Assembly: GCF_001592005.1 (NCBI RefSeq)
Contig: NZ_BCVZ01000003.1
Span: 62,001-126,000, forward strand
Direction: 5' to 3'
Length of the DNA stretch: 64,000 nt
From: Bacillus sonorensis NBRC 101234 = KCTC 13918
GTDB lineage: Bacteria; Bacillota; Bacilli; Bacillales; Bacillaceae
Part shown: positions 8,736-18,581 of the stretch, piece after piece
Layout: each line of letters begins with the position of its first letter
How positions within the stretch are numbered: the first letter of the stretch is position 1
Notes under the pieces: model-generated
The model's input: the letters and a program-made list of their open reading frames with translations, nothing else
Told to the model about the DNA's origin: nothing
The model's database searches: none
Position numbers and translations under genes: made by a program

Positions 8736-10220
8736 ATGTCCAAAACCGTAAAGCTTTGCCTGTGCATCATGATAATATTCGTTCTGGGGATTGCGTCCCA
8801 CACAGTTGGAGAAGAGGTTGCCGTCCATGCGACTGAAAAGAACGACGGCCTTGCCGCCGAACTTGACCGGATATTAAAAAATGAGCCTGACTTAAAAGGA
8901 GCGCTTGCGGGAATCAGCGTCAGATCGGCGGACACCGGAAAGGTCGTATACAGCCATATGGGAGACGTCAGAATGAGACCCGCATCCAATCTGAAGCTTT
9001 TGACCGCCGCCGCTGCTCTTTCTGTGCTTGGCGAAGATTATTCTTTTACAACAGAGGTGCTGGCTGACGGGCCTGTCCAAGGGAAAAAGGTCAAAGGGAA
9101 TCTCTACTTAAAAGGAAAAGGCGATCCCACACTGTTAACAGAGGATTTTGATAAGCTGGCTAAAAGCATCCGTCAAAAAGGAATCAGGCAGATCCGCGGA
9201 AACCTTGTCGGGGATGATACTTGGTATGACGATGTCCGCTATTCGCCAGATATATCCTGGAGCGATGAACATACATATTACGGAGCACAGATTTCCGCAT
9301 TAACCGCATCGCCAAATGAAGATTATGATGCAGGCACAGTGATCATCGAGGTGAACCCTGGCGGAAAAACCGGGCAAAAACCAAAGGTTACGGTATCTCC
9401 AAAAACGGCATATGTAAACATCGCCAACCATGCCGAAACCGTCCCCGCCGACGGAAAAAAAGAGATCACAATCGCAAGGGAGCATGGCACAAATACGATC
9501 AATATCAAAGGCACGATCCCGATGGAAACATCAAGAGTCAGGGAATGGATCGCTGTTTGGGAACCGACCGGCTATGCTCTTGATTTGTTTAAGCAGGCGC
9601 TCAAGCGGCACGGCATCAAAGTGCTCGGAAAAACAAAAACCGGCGTCTCGCCGCAAAACGCGCACCGTGTCACAACCCATCAATCCATGCCGCTTTCAGA
9701 GCTGATGGTGCCGTTTATGAAGCTCAGCAACAACGGCCATGCCGAAACATTGGTCAAGGAGATGGGAAGGACGGTTAAAGAAGAAGGGAGCTGGGAGAAA
9801 GGGCTTGGCGTTTTAAAAGAAACGCTTCCGAGGTTTGCCGTTGATCCAGACGCCATCCTCCTGAGAGACGGTTCGGGAATCTCCCATATCAATCTCATCT
9901 CCGCACATCAGATCACAAATCTGTTATTTTCCGTTCAGGATAAAAAATGGTTTTCCGTTTTTCTGCATTCACTGCCGGTTGCCGGCGAAAGTGACAGAAT
10001 GGCCGGCGGAACATTGCGCAACCGTATGAAAAATCCGGCCCTCAAAGGTAAAGTAAAGGCAAAGACAGGCTCGCTGTCGACCGTCAGTTCATTATCCGGC
10101 TATGTTGATACAAAAAGCGGAGAAACGTTGATTTTCTCTGTCATTTTAAATCAGCTGCTTGATGATGAGAAAGGAAAAGATATCGAAGACAAAATCGCCG
10201 AGGTATTAGCCGCCCAATGA
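8736..10220 (+). CDS. dacC: D-alanyl-D-alanine carboxypeptidase/endopeptidase (PBP4a, class C)
   Basis: A 494-residue PBP of the DacB/DacC (peptidase S13) family that trims or cleaves peptidoglycan peptides outside the membrane. A signal peptide occupies about the first 30 residues. The catalytic motifs are visible: SNLK (SxxK) at about 83-86, SNN in the segment LSNNGHAE at about 330, and KTG in KAKTGSLS at about 445. The large insert between SxxK and SNN is typical of PBP4a. GGAAGGGGGG precedes the ATG. It is monocistronic between two terminators. Confidence 0.94.
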   Translation: MSKTVKLCLCIMIIFVLGIASHTVGEEVAVHATEKNDGLAAELDRILKNEPDLKGALAGISVRSADTGKVVYSHMGDVRMRPASNLKLLTAAAALSVLGEDYSFTTEVLADGPVQGKKVKGNLYLKGKGDPTLLTEDFDKLAKSIRQKGIRQIRGNLVGDDTWYDDVRYSPDISWSDEHTYYGAQISALTASPNEDYDAGTVIIEVNPGGKTGQKPKVTVSPKTAYVNIANHAETVPADGKKEITIAREHGTNTINIKGTIPMETSRVREWIAVWEPTGYALDLFKQALKRHGIKVLGKTKTGVSPQNAHRVTTHQSMPLSELMVPFMKLSNNGHAETLVKEMGRTVKEEGSWEKGLGVLKETLPRFAVDPDAILLRDGSGISHINLISAHQITNLLFSVQDKKWFSVFLHSLPVAGESDRMAGGTLRNRMKNPALKGKVKAKTGSLSTVSSLSGYVDTKSGETLIFSVILNQLLDDEKGKDIEDKIAEVLAAQ

Positions 10221-10223
10221 CAG

Positions 10224-10252
10224 CACCCGTTTCTTAAGAAGCGGGTGTTTTT
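10224..10252 (+). terminator. Terminator after dacC
   Basis: CACCCGTTTC and its complement GAAGCGGGTG form a stem around CTTAAG-type sequence, followed by TTTTT. It lies four bases after the dacC stop. Confidence 0.88.
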
Positions 10253-10402
10253 CTTGTCCTAAATGGAGACAACGCGCCGTTTTTCGGTATTTTGATTTAT
10301 ATATAACAGTTTTGACTTTTTCTTCTTTTATTATAATACAGATTCAATCATGAATTTGTTTTCTAAGGGCTGCATCTTCAATTTGTGTAAGTTCTACGAA
10401 CT

Positions 10403-10420
10403 TTGTTAAGAATTTCACAT
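10403..10420. promoter_or_regulatory. Rex-like site upstream of pflB
   Basis: TTGTTAAGAATTTCACAT matches the 18-base Rex consensus at about 15 positions, with one perfect half site (TTTCACA). It lies directly upstream of the Fnr box, and Rex is known to repress fermentation genes in Gram-positive bacteria. The match is weaker than the ndh site, so the call is moderate. Confidence 0.5.
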
Positions 10421-10423
10421 ACT

Positions 10424-10439
10424 TGTGACTTTTTTCACA
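10424..10439. promoter_or_regulatory. Fnr box of the pfl promoter
   Basis: TGTGACTTTTTTCACA is a perfect TGTGA-N6-TCACA Fnr/Crp-type site. The best -10 candidate, TAAGAT at 10462-10467, predicts a transcription start near 10474. That puts the box centre at about -42, the position of an activating class II site. Anaerobic activation of pflB by Fnr is the natural reading. Confidence 0.85.
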
Positions 10440-10516
10440 TTCAAACCTGTTCTACAGATCATAAGATATATATGTAACAGCTGTTATAAAAATGATTAAA
10501 AAAAGAGGTGGACGAG

Positions 10517-12742
10517 ATGGAACAATGGAAAGGCTTCACCACAAATGTATGGCAAAAAGAAGTAAACGTACGGGATTTCATTCTGAATAACTTTCAGCCT
10601 TATGAAGGCGACGAATCGTTTCTGCAGCCTCCAACCGAAGCGACAACTGCATTATGGGATCAAGTCATGGAGTTATCGAAAAAAGAGCGTGAAAACGGCG
10701 GTGTTCTTGACATGGATACGGAAATCGTATCAACCGTCACATCGCATGGACCCGGCTATTTAAATCAAGACCTGGAAAAAGTGGTCGGCGTTCAGACAGA
10801 TGAGCCATTCAAACGCTCCCTTCAGCCATTCGGCGGCATTCGCATGGCAAAGCAAGCCTGCCAATCATACGGATTTGATTTAAATCCGGAAGTCGAAAGA
10901 ATTTTTACAGACTACCGCAAAACGCATAACCAAGGTGTATTTGACGCCTATACAGATGAAATGAAGCTGGCCCGCAAGGTCGGAATCATTACAGGTCTTC
11001 CCGATGCATACGGACGCGGACGCATCATCGGCGACTACCGCCGGGTCGCTCTTTATGGTGTGGATTTCTTAATCAGCGAAAAGAAAAAAGATGCAGCCGG
11101 CACATCAAACATCATGTCTGAAGAAAACATCAGGCTGCGCGAAGAGCTGTCAGAGCAAATTCGGGCATTGAAAGAATTGAAAGAGATGGCCGCAGGATAC
11201 GGCTTTGACATTTCACAGCCGGCTGCAAATGCGAAAGAAGCGTTTCAATGGCTGTACTTCGGATATTTGGCCGCCATTAAAGAGCAAAATGGAGCCGCGA
11301 TGAGCCTTGGCCGCGTCTCAACGTTCCTGGATATTTATATTGAAAGAGATTTGCAGAATGGGGTGCTGACAGAGGAGGAGGCACAAGAGCTTGTCGATCA
11401 TTTCGTCATGAAGCTCCGCTTAGTAAAATTCGCCCGTACGCCGGAATACAATGAATTGTTCAGCGGCGACCCGACATGGGTAACAGAATCAATCGGAGGA
11501 ATGGCACAAGACGGCCGCGCTCTTGTCACAAAAAACTCGTTCAGATTCCTTCATACGTTGGACAATCTGGGTCCTGCACCTGAACCGAACTTGACCGTAC
11601 TTTGGTCTGTCAGACTTCCTGATGGCTTTAAACAATACTGCGCCAAAATGTCCATAAAAACGAGCTCGATCCAGTATGAAAATGATGATATCATGCGTCC
11701 CGAATATGGTGATGATTACGGTATCGCTTGCTGTGTATCAGCAATGGCAATCGGCAAACAAATGCAGTTTTTCGGAGCACGCGCCAACTTGGCGAAAGCG
11801 CTTCTTTATGCGATTAACGGCGGAAAAGACGAAAAGCATAAGATGCAGGTCGGACCGGAAATGCCGCCAGTCGCCTCAGACATTTTGGATTATGATGAAG
11901 TCATGCATAAGTTTGATCAAACGATGGAATGGCTTGCAGGGCTGTATATCAACACGCTGAACATCATCCATTATATGCATGATAAATATTGTTATGAAAG
12001 GGCGGAAATGGCGCTCCATGACACTGAAATTCTTCGCACAATGGCGACTGGAATCGCGGGATTGAGCGTTGTCGCTGACTCGTTAAGCGCTATTAAATAT
12101 GCAAAAGTGAAAGCGGTCAGGGATGAAAATGGCATTGCCGTTGATTTTGAAACAGAAGGCGATTTCCCGAAATACGGAAATAATGACGACCGCGTGGACG
12201 CCATCGCTGTCGACATTGTTGAAAAATTTATGAAAAAGCTGCGCAAACACCAGACATACCGGAAATCCATGCCGACAATGTCCATATTAACGATTACATC
12301 AAATGTCGTATACGGGAAGAAAACCGGAAATACGCCAGACGGCCGCCGGGCGGGTGAACCATTTGCCCCGGGAGCAAACCCGATGCACGGACGCGATACA
12401 AAAGGTACGCTTGCTTCCCTTTCATCAGTGGCAAAACTTCCTTACAGCTATGCGTTGGACGGAATTTCGAACACGTTTTCCATCATCCCGAAAGCTCTCG
12501 GCAAAGATGAAGCAAGCCGCGCTGCCAATTTATCAAGCATTCTTGACGGATATGCCGAAAAAGCGGGCCATCACTTAAATGTTAACGTATTCAACAGGGA
12601 AACATTGTTGGATGCGATGGAACATCCAGAGGAGTATCCGCAATTAACCATTCGCGTATCAGGCTATGCGGTGAACTTCATTAAGCTGACAAAAGAACAG
12701 CAGTTAGACGTCATCAGCCGCACATTCCATGAAACCATGTAA
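10517..12742 (+). CDS. pflB: Formate C-acetyltransferase (pyruvate formate-lyase)
   Basis: A 741-residue glycyl-radical enzyme converting pyruvate and CoA to acetyl-CoA and formate during mixed-acid fermentation. The adjacent catalytic cysteines are in [12 protein letters not shown] (about residue 401), and the glycyl-radical loop RVSGYAVNF lies near the C-terminus. The ATG at 10517 follows AGAGGTGG by five bases; the frame also has a GTG at 10508, inside the ribosome binding site. The activating enzyme follows 57 bases downstream. Confidence 0.96.
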   Translation: MEQWKGFTTNVWQKEVNVRDFILNNFQPYEGDESFLQPPTEATTALWDQVMELSKKERENGGVLDMDTEIVSTVTSHGPGYLNQDLEKVVGVQTDEPFKRSLQPFGGIRMAKQACQSYGFDLNPEVERIFTDYRKTHNQGVFDAYTDEMKLARKVGIITGLPDAYGRGRIIGDYRRVALYGVDFLISEKKKDAAGTSNIMSEENIRLREELSEQIRALKELKEMAAGYGFDISQPAANAKEAFQWLYFGYLAAIKEQNGAAMSLGRVSTFLDIYIERDLQNGVLTEEEAQELVDHFVMKLRLVKFARTPEYNELFSGDPTWVTESIGGMAQDGRALVTKNSFRFLHTLDNLGPAPEPNLTVLWSVRLPDGFKQYCAKMSIKTSSIQYENDDIMRPEYGDDYGIACCVSAMAIGKQMQFFGARANLAKALLYAINGGKDEKHKMQVGPEMPPVASDILDYDEVMHKFDQTMEWLAGLYINTLNIIHYMHDKYCYERAEMALHDTEILRTMATGIAGLSVVADSLSAIKYAKVKAVRDENGIAVDFETEGDFPKYGNNDDRVDAIAVDIVEKFMKKLRKHQTYRKSMPTMSILTITSNVVYGKKTGNTPDGRRAGEPFAPGANPMHGRDTKGTLASLSSVAKLPYSYALDGISNTFSIIPKALGKDEASRAANLSSILDGYAEKAGHHLNVNVFNRETLLDAMEHPEEYPQLTIRVSGYAVNFIKLTKEQQLDVISRTFHETM

Positions 12743-12799
12743 CATCAATCATGCGGGGCGTCCTTCGGCGCTCCGCTCCCATCACAAGGGGTGATCCAC

Positions 12800-13567
12800 A
12801 TGATGCACGGTCGCATCCATTCGATTGAAACATTTGGCACGGTCGATGGGCCGGGTATTCGCTATGTCGTCTTTATGCAGGGCTGTATATTGCGCTGCCA
12901 GTTTTGCCATAATGCGGATACCTGGGAAATCGGAACAGGAAAACAAATGTCCGTTTCTGAAATCGTCGATGATATCCAATCCTATCTCCCGTATATGAAA
13001 TCTTCCGGAGGCGGGATAACAGTGAGCGGGGGAGAACCGCTTTTACAGCTGCCGTTTTTGATCGAACTGTTCAAGGCCTGCAAAAAACACGGCATTCATA
13101 CGGCGCTTGATTCTTCGGGCGGATGCTATTCCAAGGCAGACGCATTCCAGGAGCAGATCAGCGAATTGATCCAATATACCGATCTCGTTTTGCTGGATGT
13201 AAAACAAATCGACCGTAAAAAGCATATGAAACTAACCGGAATGCCGAATGATCATATTTTGGAGTTCGCCGAATTCCTCAGCGATCATCATATCCCTGTC
13301 TGGATCCGCCATGTCCTTGTTCCCGGCATCACGGATATTGATGACGATTTGAACCGGCTCGGAACGTTTATCGGAGGCCTTTCAAACGTCGAAAAGGTTG
13401 AAGTCCTCCCATACCACAAGCTCGGTGTCTACAAATGGGAAGCGCTTGGACTTGAATACCCATTAAAAGAGGTCGAACCTCCCGATGAAGAACGGATTGA
13501 ACATGCATACAGATGTTTGACTGCTCATGTAAACTTCAGGAAGCCGTTTACCGAAACACTTGCATAA
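12800..13567 (+). CDS. pflA: Pyruvate formate-lyase activating enzyme
   Basis: A 255-residue radical SAM enzyme that installs the glycyl radical in PflB. The cluster motif CILRCQFCHNADTWE (CxxxCxxC) is at about residues 29-36, the glycine-rich SAM contact SGGGITVSGGEPLLQ at about 71-85, and DGPGIR near the start. The ATG at 12800 has the best spacing to AAGGGGTG; ATG 12803 is an alternative. There is no separate promoter, so it should be co-expressed with pflB. Confidence 0.95.
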   Translation: MMHGRIHSIETFGTVDGPGIRYVVFMQGCILRCQFCHNADTWEIGTGKQMSVSEIVDDIQSYLPYMKSSGGGITVSGGEPLLQLPFLIELFKACKKHGIHTALDSSGGCYSKADAFQEQISELIQYTDLVLLDVKQIDRKKHMKLTGMPNDHILEFAEFLSDHHIPVWIRHVLVPGITDIDDDLNRLGTFIGGLSNVEKVEVLPYHKLGVYKWEALGLEYPLKEVEPPDEERIEHAYRCLTAHVNFRKPFTETLA

Positions 13568-13677
13568 AAACGCCGCCTTTTTACAATAGTAAAACAGATG
13601 TTGGAAGTGAAACCTGCTTCCCTATATAAAAACGGCAGGCTATAAAAACAATAAACATAAGCAGGGTGGACAGCATG

Positions 13678-14880
13678 ATGTATCATTTGTATTCTCATAA
13701 TGACCTGGACGGAGTCGGCTGCGGAATCATCGCAAAGGCGGCCTTTGGCGAGCAGGTGGAGGTACGCTACAACTCCGTCACAGGCCTGGATGTCCAGGTT
13801 GAACGGTTTTTAGACAGAGCGAAAGACAAAGGAAAAAAAAAGGGCGGTTTATTTATCACGGATTTATCCGTTCATCAAGAAAATGAAAACAGGCTGAATG
13901 AATATGCCGAAGCAGGCGGACAGGTCAAACTCATCGATCACCATAAAACAGCGCTCCATTTGAACGAATACCCATGGGGAATGGTAAAAGTCGAATATGA
14001 AGACGGAAGACTCGCCTCAGCCACTTCTCTTTTTTATGAATACTTGGCTGAAAACGGCCTGATCGAGAAAACGAAAGCGATGGATCAGTTTGTCGAGCTC
14101 GTCCGGCTTTATGACACATGGCAATGGGAAGAAGCCGGCGCACTTCAGGCGAAGCGGCTGAATGACCTGTTTTTTATGGTGTCCATCGATGAATTTGAAG
14201 AAAAAATGCTCCGGCGCCTGAAAGAGAACGGCGAATTTTCTTTTGACGAATTCGAGGAAAAAATTCTCGATATGGAAGAAGAAAAAATCGAACGGTACAT
14301 TCGCAGGAAAAAGCGGGAAATCGTACAGACCTTTATTCACGGGCACTGTGTCGGAATCGTCTATGCCGAAAACTATCATTCAGAAGTCGGAAACGAGCTG
14401 GGGAAGGAATATCCCCACCTTGATTATATTGCGATCTTGAATATGGGCGGTAAAAAGGTGAGCCTTCGCACCATTCATGATGAAACAGACGTTTCAGAGA
14501 TCGCCGGCACATTCGGCGGAGGAGGCCATGCCAAAGCAGCCGGATGCCCGCTGACAGACGAAGTGTTCAGGCTGTTCGTACAAGAGCCGTTTCCGATTGA
14601 ACCGCTTAGAGCCGACGCTTTCAGAAACATATATAATCTGAAAGAATCTGAAAACGGATCGCTTTATGCAAACAGAGAAGAGGATCAATTTTTCCTCTTT
14701 CCGGCCGAAAACGGCTGGAACATTCAATTGAACGGGGTCATACAGCACGAAACCTTTGCTTCCTTTCAAGAAGCCGAGCGGTTTATCAAGCGGAATTATG
14801 CGGCTTGGCTTGTCAGGGATGAGCCATTTGTCCAATTTCTGATGCAGCACGTCAAAGACCATCTTCATACAACAGGCTAA
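13678..14880 (+). CDS. nrnB: Oligoribonuclease NrnB (DHH phosphoesterase)
   Basis: A 400-residue DHH/DHHA1 protein. Metal-binding motifs are visible: SHNDLDGVG near the start, FITDLS at about 60, LIDHHKT at about 87 (the DHH motif), and the DHHA1 substrate loop GTFGGGGHAKAAGCP at about 277-291. The family degrades short RNA oligonucleotides in the cytoplasm. ATG 13678 lies eight bases after GGGTGG; ATG 13675 is an alternative. In B. subtilis nrnB (yngD) lies next to yngE, so gene content here is partly conserved but rearranged. Confidence 0.88.
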   Translation: MYHLYSHNDLDGVGCGIIAKAAFGEQVEVRYNSVTGLDVQVERFLDRAKDKGKKKGGLFITDLSVHQENENRLNEYAEAGGQVKLIDHHKTALHLNEYPWGMVKVEYEDGRLASATSLFYEYLAENGLIEKTKAMDQFVELVRLYDTWQWEEAGALQAKRLNDLFFMVSIDEFEEKMLRRLKENGEFSFDEFEEKILDMEEEKIERYIRRKKREIVQTFIHGHCVGIVYAENYHSEVGNELGKEYPHLDYIAILNMGGKKVSLRTIHDETDVSEIAGTFGGGGHAKAAGCPLTDEVFRLFVQEPFPIEPLRADAFRNIYNLKESENGSLYANREEDQFFLFPAENGWNIQLNGVIQHETFASFQEAERFIKRNYAAWLVRDEPFVQFLMQHVKDHLHTTG

Positions 14881-14903
14881 GACACAAAAAGTCTTAGCCT
14901 GTT
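14871..14903 (+). terminator. Hairpin at the end of nrnB
   Basis: A perfect 13-base stem, AACAGGCTAAGAC paired with GTCTTAGCCTGTT, overlaps the nrnB stop codon. The loop is ACAAAAA. The T-tract is weak (ATCCTAT), so it may act partly as an mRNA stabiliser. Confidence 0.7.
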
Positions 14904-14976
14904 ATCCTATACAAATGCACCGTTTTGACATATAATAACAGAAAGTTCAGAATTTTTCTAAAAGGGGTGGATGCTC

Positions 14977-16176
14977 ATGAACGTGATGTGCGAAAACAGC
15001 CAATCAAGGGAATTCCGGGCGGTGTGGATCGCCACTGTCACAAACATCGACTGGCCTTCGCAAAAGGGCCTCACAGTGGAGCAGCAGAAAGAGGAGTACC
15101 TGAAGCTGCTGAATGATGTGACAGAGATGGGAATGAACGCTGTCGTCGTTCAGATCAAACCGACGGCTGACGCCTTTTATCCTTCCGCATACGGACCATG
15201 GTCTGAATATTTAACAGGGATCCAAGGAAAAGACCCGGGATATGATCCGCTTTGTTTTTTGCTTGAAGAAGCGCACCGGAGAGATCTCGAATTTCACGCA
15301 TGGTTCAACCCTTATCGAATCACGATGAATCATACCGATTTGAACAGGCTGTCAGCAGATCATCCGGCGAGAAAGCATCCGGACTGGGTTGTCGCCTACG
15401 GAAGCCAGCTGTTCTACAATCCCGGCATTCCAAAAGCGCAGGATTTTATCGTCAAAGGAATAGAGGAAGTCGTCAAAAACTATGACATAGACGCTGTTCA
15501 CATGGATGACTATTTTTACCCGTATAAGATAGCGGGCAAAGAATTCCCCGACTTTGATACGTATGAACAATACGGAAAAGACCGCTTTGCCAATATTGAG
15601 GATTGGCGGAGAGACAACGTCAACCAGCTCGTTAAACAGATCAACAGTGCTATTAAAAAAGAAAAACCGAATGTCAAATTCGGAATTAGTCCGTTCGGCG
15701 TCTGGCGGAACAAAGCAGATGACCCGACAGGATCGAACACGACAGCAGGAATGACCAATTATGACGATCTTTACGCAGATACGAGAGAATGGATTCAAAA
15801 AGGATACCTCGATTACATTGCCCCGCAAATTTACTGGAGCATCGGTTTTGCCCCGGCAGCCTATGACATCTTAGTCGACTGGTGGAAGAATGAAGTCAAT
15901 AACCGCCCCGTTCATTTATATATTGGACAAGCAGCCTATAAAATCAATAACAACTCTGATCCGGCCTGGTCCGATCCCGAAGAATACCCAAGGCAGATCG
16001 CCTTAAACCGCACATCGCATGTGTCAGGAAGCATTCATTTCAGCCTGAAGGATTTAAACCGCAACCCGCTCGGCGTCAAAGACAGGCTGACGAGTGACCT
16101 GTACCGCACCCCCGCTCTGATTCCCGAAATGCCCTGGCTCAATTCAAAGCGGGAAACATCTCATGACCCTTCCTGA
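14977..16176 (+). CDS. GHL10-type glycoside hydrolase-like protein, no signal peptide
   Basis: A 399-residue member of the DUF187/GHL10 family (YngK-like). Typical segments are FRAVWIATVTNIDWPS at the N-terminus, AWFNPYRI at about 108 and VHMDDYFYPY at about 172. The last carries acidic residues in the expected catalytic strand. YngK of B. subtilis has an export signal and is about 100 residues longer; here the domain begins about ten residues from the start with no hydrophobic leader, so the product should be cytoplasmic. ATG 14977 is best spaced from AAAGGGGTGG; ATG 14971 abuts it. Substrate unknown, probably a cell-wall-derived or imported oligosaccharide. Confidence 0.8.
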   Translation: MNVMCENSQSREFRAVWIATVTNIDWPSQKGLTVEQQKEEYLKLLNDVTEMGMNAVVVQIKPTADAFYPSAYGPWSEYLTGIQGKDPGYDPLCFLLEEAHRRDLEFHAWFNPYRITMNHTDLNRLSADHPARKHPDWVVAYGSQLFYNPGIPKAQDFIVKGIEEVVKNYDIDAVHMDDYFYPYKIAGKEFPDFDTYEQYGKDRFANIEDWRRDNVNQLVKQINSAIKKEKPNVKFGISPFGVWRNKADDPTGSNTTAGMTNYDDLYADTREWIQKGYLDYIAPQIYWSIGFAPAAYDILVDWWKNEVNNRPVHLYIGQAAYKINNNSDPAWSDPEEYPRQIALNRTSHVSGSIHFSLKDLNRNPLGVKDRLTSDLYRTPALIPEMPWLNSKRETSHDPS

Positions 16177-16570
16177 CAAAAAGAAAGGAACAACAGGACC
16201 TTCCGTCGAAAAAGAACCGTACAAAAAGAGTTGACGGAAGCGGGTTCCGGCCTTTATGGATCAAATAGCGGCTGAAAAACCTGCCGGCGTTTATGAAAGA
16301 AGACGGTTTTGTTCTCGGTTTGTACGCAAAAGAAGGAAGAATGGGTGATTACAATGGGCGGGATTAGCCGATTAAAAAAATCAATCCAACACATATCGAA
16401 TGGCAGCTCGGCCACTCGCCACAGCAAAATTCGTTTATACCATGCAATCTGGAATGGGGGCGAAAAAAGTGGAGGGTGTTTGAAGGCGGCGGTATGCGGA
16501 TGTCCTTCATCCCCGCCCAGCAGTATGACGGGATTTTATTTTTCAAAAACGTGCATCCGGTTTGAAACAA
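16177..16570 (+). pseudogene. Gene remnant, family not recognised
   Basis: No intact gene lies in this stretch. One frame from about 16363 to 16564 reads as plausible protein (INPTHIEWQLGHSPQQNS, later KKWRVFEGGGMRM and YDGILFFKNVHPV). It joins, across an in-frame TAG near 16363, a short upstream piece beginning near 16293 (MKEDGFVLGLYAKEGRMGD). The overlapping frame from 16309 has poorer composition. I read it as a decayed gene, but cannot name it. Confidence 0.4.
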
Positions 16571-16574
16571 GTGG

Positions 16575-16607
16575 ATACTCCCGAATGTCATTTCGGGGTA
16601 TTTTTTT
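16575..16607 (+). terminator. Terminator upstream of the sugar permease gene
   Basis: ATACTCCCGAA pairs with TTTCGGGGTAT around a short loop, followed by seven T residues. It probably belonged to the decayed gene before it. Confidence 0.8.
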
Positions 16608-16673
16608 GTTTTAAAAATTCCGTTTCAGTAAACCTTAAGAAGTAAAGACACAAAAAGAAAGGTTTACATTCAC

Positions 16674-17531
16674 ATGGATATTTTCTTAGCCATTTTACCC
16701 GCAATCTTCTGGGGCAGCATTGTATTGTTTAATGTCAAATTAGGCGGCGGACCATACAGCCAGGTGCTTGGAACGACGATCGGCGCTTTAATTTTTTCAG
16801 TCGGTGTCTATTTTGTCGTTCAACCTGAATTATCCCCCAAAATTTTTGCGGTTGGTATCATTTCCGGTGTATTTTGGGCGCTTGGCCAAACCAATCAGCT
16901 GAAAAGCATCCAATTGATCGGCGTTTCAAAAACAATGCCGATCTCTACAGGGCTTCAGCTCGTGTCGACCTCGTTATTCGGCGTCCTTGTTTTTCATGAA
17001 TGGGCGACAACGATTTCGATCGTTCTCGGTGTACTGGCGCTGATCTTCATCATCGCCGGAGTCGTATTGACATCATTGGAAGACCGCCGGCAAAAATCTG
17101 AAGAAAAAAACGGAGATATGAAAAAAGGAATCATCATTTTGTTGATTTCAACACTGGGTTATCTTGTGTATGTCGTAGTCGCGCGCTTCTTTCATGTCAG
17201 CGGCTGGGCGGCTCTTTTTCCGCAAGCCATCGGAATGGTGGCCGGAGGATTGCTGTTTACATTCAGACACCATCCGTTTAATTTTTATGTAATTAAAAAT
17301 ATTATTCCCGGTTTAGTCTGGGCGGCGGGAAATATGTTTTTATTCATTTCCCAGCCGCGGGTCGGTGTAGCGACCAGTTTTTCTTTATCACAGATGGGGA
17401 TCATCATCTCTACGCTCGGCGGAATCATTCTGCTTGGCGAGAAAAAGACAAGACGCCAGCTGATCGGGATTATCATCGGGATTATACTAATCGTAACAGC
17501 CGGCGTATTGTTAGGGATCGCAAAGGCGTAA
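16674..17531 (+). CDS. glcU: GlcU-type sugar uptake permease (GRP/RhaT family)
   Basis: A 285-residue integral membrane protein with about ten hydrophobic segments. It is typical of the glucose/ribose uptake family of the drug/metabolite transporter superfamily. It begins MDIFLAILPAIFWGSIVLFN and has a charged loop (EDRRQKSEEKNGD) in the middle separating two five-helix halves. The family imports glucose by proton symport. AGAAAGG precedes the ATG at a longish spacing. No gdh gene is adjacent, so the substrate is inferred from family only. Confidence 0.85.
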   Translation: MDIFLAILPAIFWGSIVLFNVKLGGGPYSQVLGTTIGALIFSVGVYFVVQPELSPKIFAVGIISGVFWALGQTNQLKSIQLIGVSKTMPISTGLQLVSTSLFGVLVFHEWATTISIVLGVLALIFIIAGVVLTSLEDRRQKSEEKNGDMKKGIIILLISTLGYLVYVVVARFFHVSGWAALFPQAIGMVAGGLLFTFRHHPFNFYVIKNIIPGLVWAAGNMFLFISQPRVGVATSFSLSQMGIIISTLGGIILLGEKKTRRQLIGIIIGIILIVTAGVLLGIAKA

Positions 17532-17560
17532 AAGGACGGCATCCAATGTCCGTCCTTTTA
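17530..17560. terminator. Bidirectional terminator between convergent genes
   Basis: AAAAGGACGG pairs with CCGTCCTTTT around CATCCAATGT. It has A and T runs on both flanks and serves glcU on the plus strand and the nuclease-like gene on the minus strand. Confidence 0.88.
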
Positions 17561-18283
17561 CATTTTGATCACGGCCTTCAGCGGCAAATGGTCAGAAGCT
17601 CCCGGATTCATGGTAACGACTTCAGCCTGAACCACCTGAAGACAAGGACTGGCAAAGATATAGTCGAGCCGTTTCTTCGGACGCCTGGACGGATAGGTAA
17701 AACCAGGTCCGCCTCCGGCAGCTTCCCATACATCGGAGAGCAGCTCTGTGACCGTTTTCCAGCCTCCGGAGCGGGGCTTCATATTCCAGTCACCCAATAC
17801 AATCGCGGGCTGATCAAGCTGTTTGATCCTTCTGAGGATGTAGCCGGTTTGTTTTCTATGAAGAAAGGGATTTAAACTTACATGCGTGACAAACAGATAA
17901 ACCAGCCGCCCATCGATCTGCACGGCTGTTTCAAGCAATGACCTTCCCTCAATCACCCCTCGGACAAAATCAAACTTATGATGCCGTTCATCCACAATCG
18001 GAAACCGCGTCAAAAGGGCATTTCCATATTGTCTTGCCGGTGAAGAGCATTCTGAGCGCAGCGACAGAGAAGGGCAGTACGCATGCTCCATCTTCAGCTC
18101 TTTCGCCAGCCAGCTGATCTGATCTTCATAGCGGCTTCTTTTGGAGAAATGCCGATCCACTTCATTAAGACCGATGATATCGGCCCCGCTTTCAGCAATT
18201 AAATCGGCGATCCTTTGCAGATCAAGGCGCCGGTCGCTTCCCTTTCCATGATGAATATTAAACGTCATAATGCTGAGGTTCAT
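17558..18283 (-). CDS. Endonuclease/exonuclease/phosphatase (EEP) family protein
   Basis: A 241-residue protein with the EEP fold. Visible are MTFNIHHGKG (first metal-ligand asparagine), IIGLNEVDRHF (catalytic glutamate), VTHVSLNP, LGDWNMKP (catalytic Asp and Asn) and GASDHLPL (final Asp-His pair). Members are Mg-dependent DNA nucleases, sphingomyelinase-like or inositol phosphatases. There is no export signal. GGCGGGAT precedes the ATG. The actual substrate cannot be inferred. Confidence 0.85.
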   Translation of the reverse strand: MNLSIMTFNIHHGKGSDRRLDLQRIADLIAESGADIIGLNEVDRHFSKRSRYEDQISWLAKELKMEHAYCPSLSLRSECSSPARQYGNALLTRFPIVDERHHKFDFVRGVIEGRSLLETAVQIDGRLVYLFVTHVSLNPFLHRKQTGYILRRIKQLDQPAIVLGDWNMKPRSGGWKTVTELLSDVWEAAGGGPGFTYPSRRPKKRLDYIFASPCLQVVQAEVVTMNPGASDHLPLKAVIKM

Positions 18284-18517
18284 GGATATCCCGCCTGTTC
18301 AATGGATTCTCAATTAGGGTGCCTCCAAAGCGGAGATTTTATTTTTCCGCCCCATTTTCCGTCATGACATCTGGACAAACTGAAATTCCTGCAATTTCTT
18401 GATAAATCATCCTGGGAGGCTGGATTGAAAATCGATCATAAAGCGATCGTTCTTGCTTTTAGCTTTCCTCATTCGTTATCACTGTAAAACCGGTAAAGCA
18501 ATCAACAAAATTACTTA

Positions 18518-18546
18518 TTGATTATATAAGAAAATGTTTATATAAT
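18518..18546. promoter_or_regulatory. ars promoter with ArsR box 1
   Basis: TTGATT (18518-18523) and TATAAT (18541-18546) are 17 bases apart, a good sigma-A promoter. A perfect inverted repeat, ATTATATAA / TTATATAAT with an 8-base spacer (18521-18546), covers the spacer and -10. This is a classic ArsR-type occlusion operator. Arsenite should release the repressor. Confidence 0.88.
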
Positions 18547-18581
18547 GATTGTTGACATTTATCAGGCAGGAGGGGAGTGGC

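Noticed and set aside
16309..16614. Open frame of 101 codons as a gene
   Set aside because: It has weak composition and overlaps a better-looking frame that carries an in-frame stop. I treat the stretch as a gene remnant instead.
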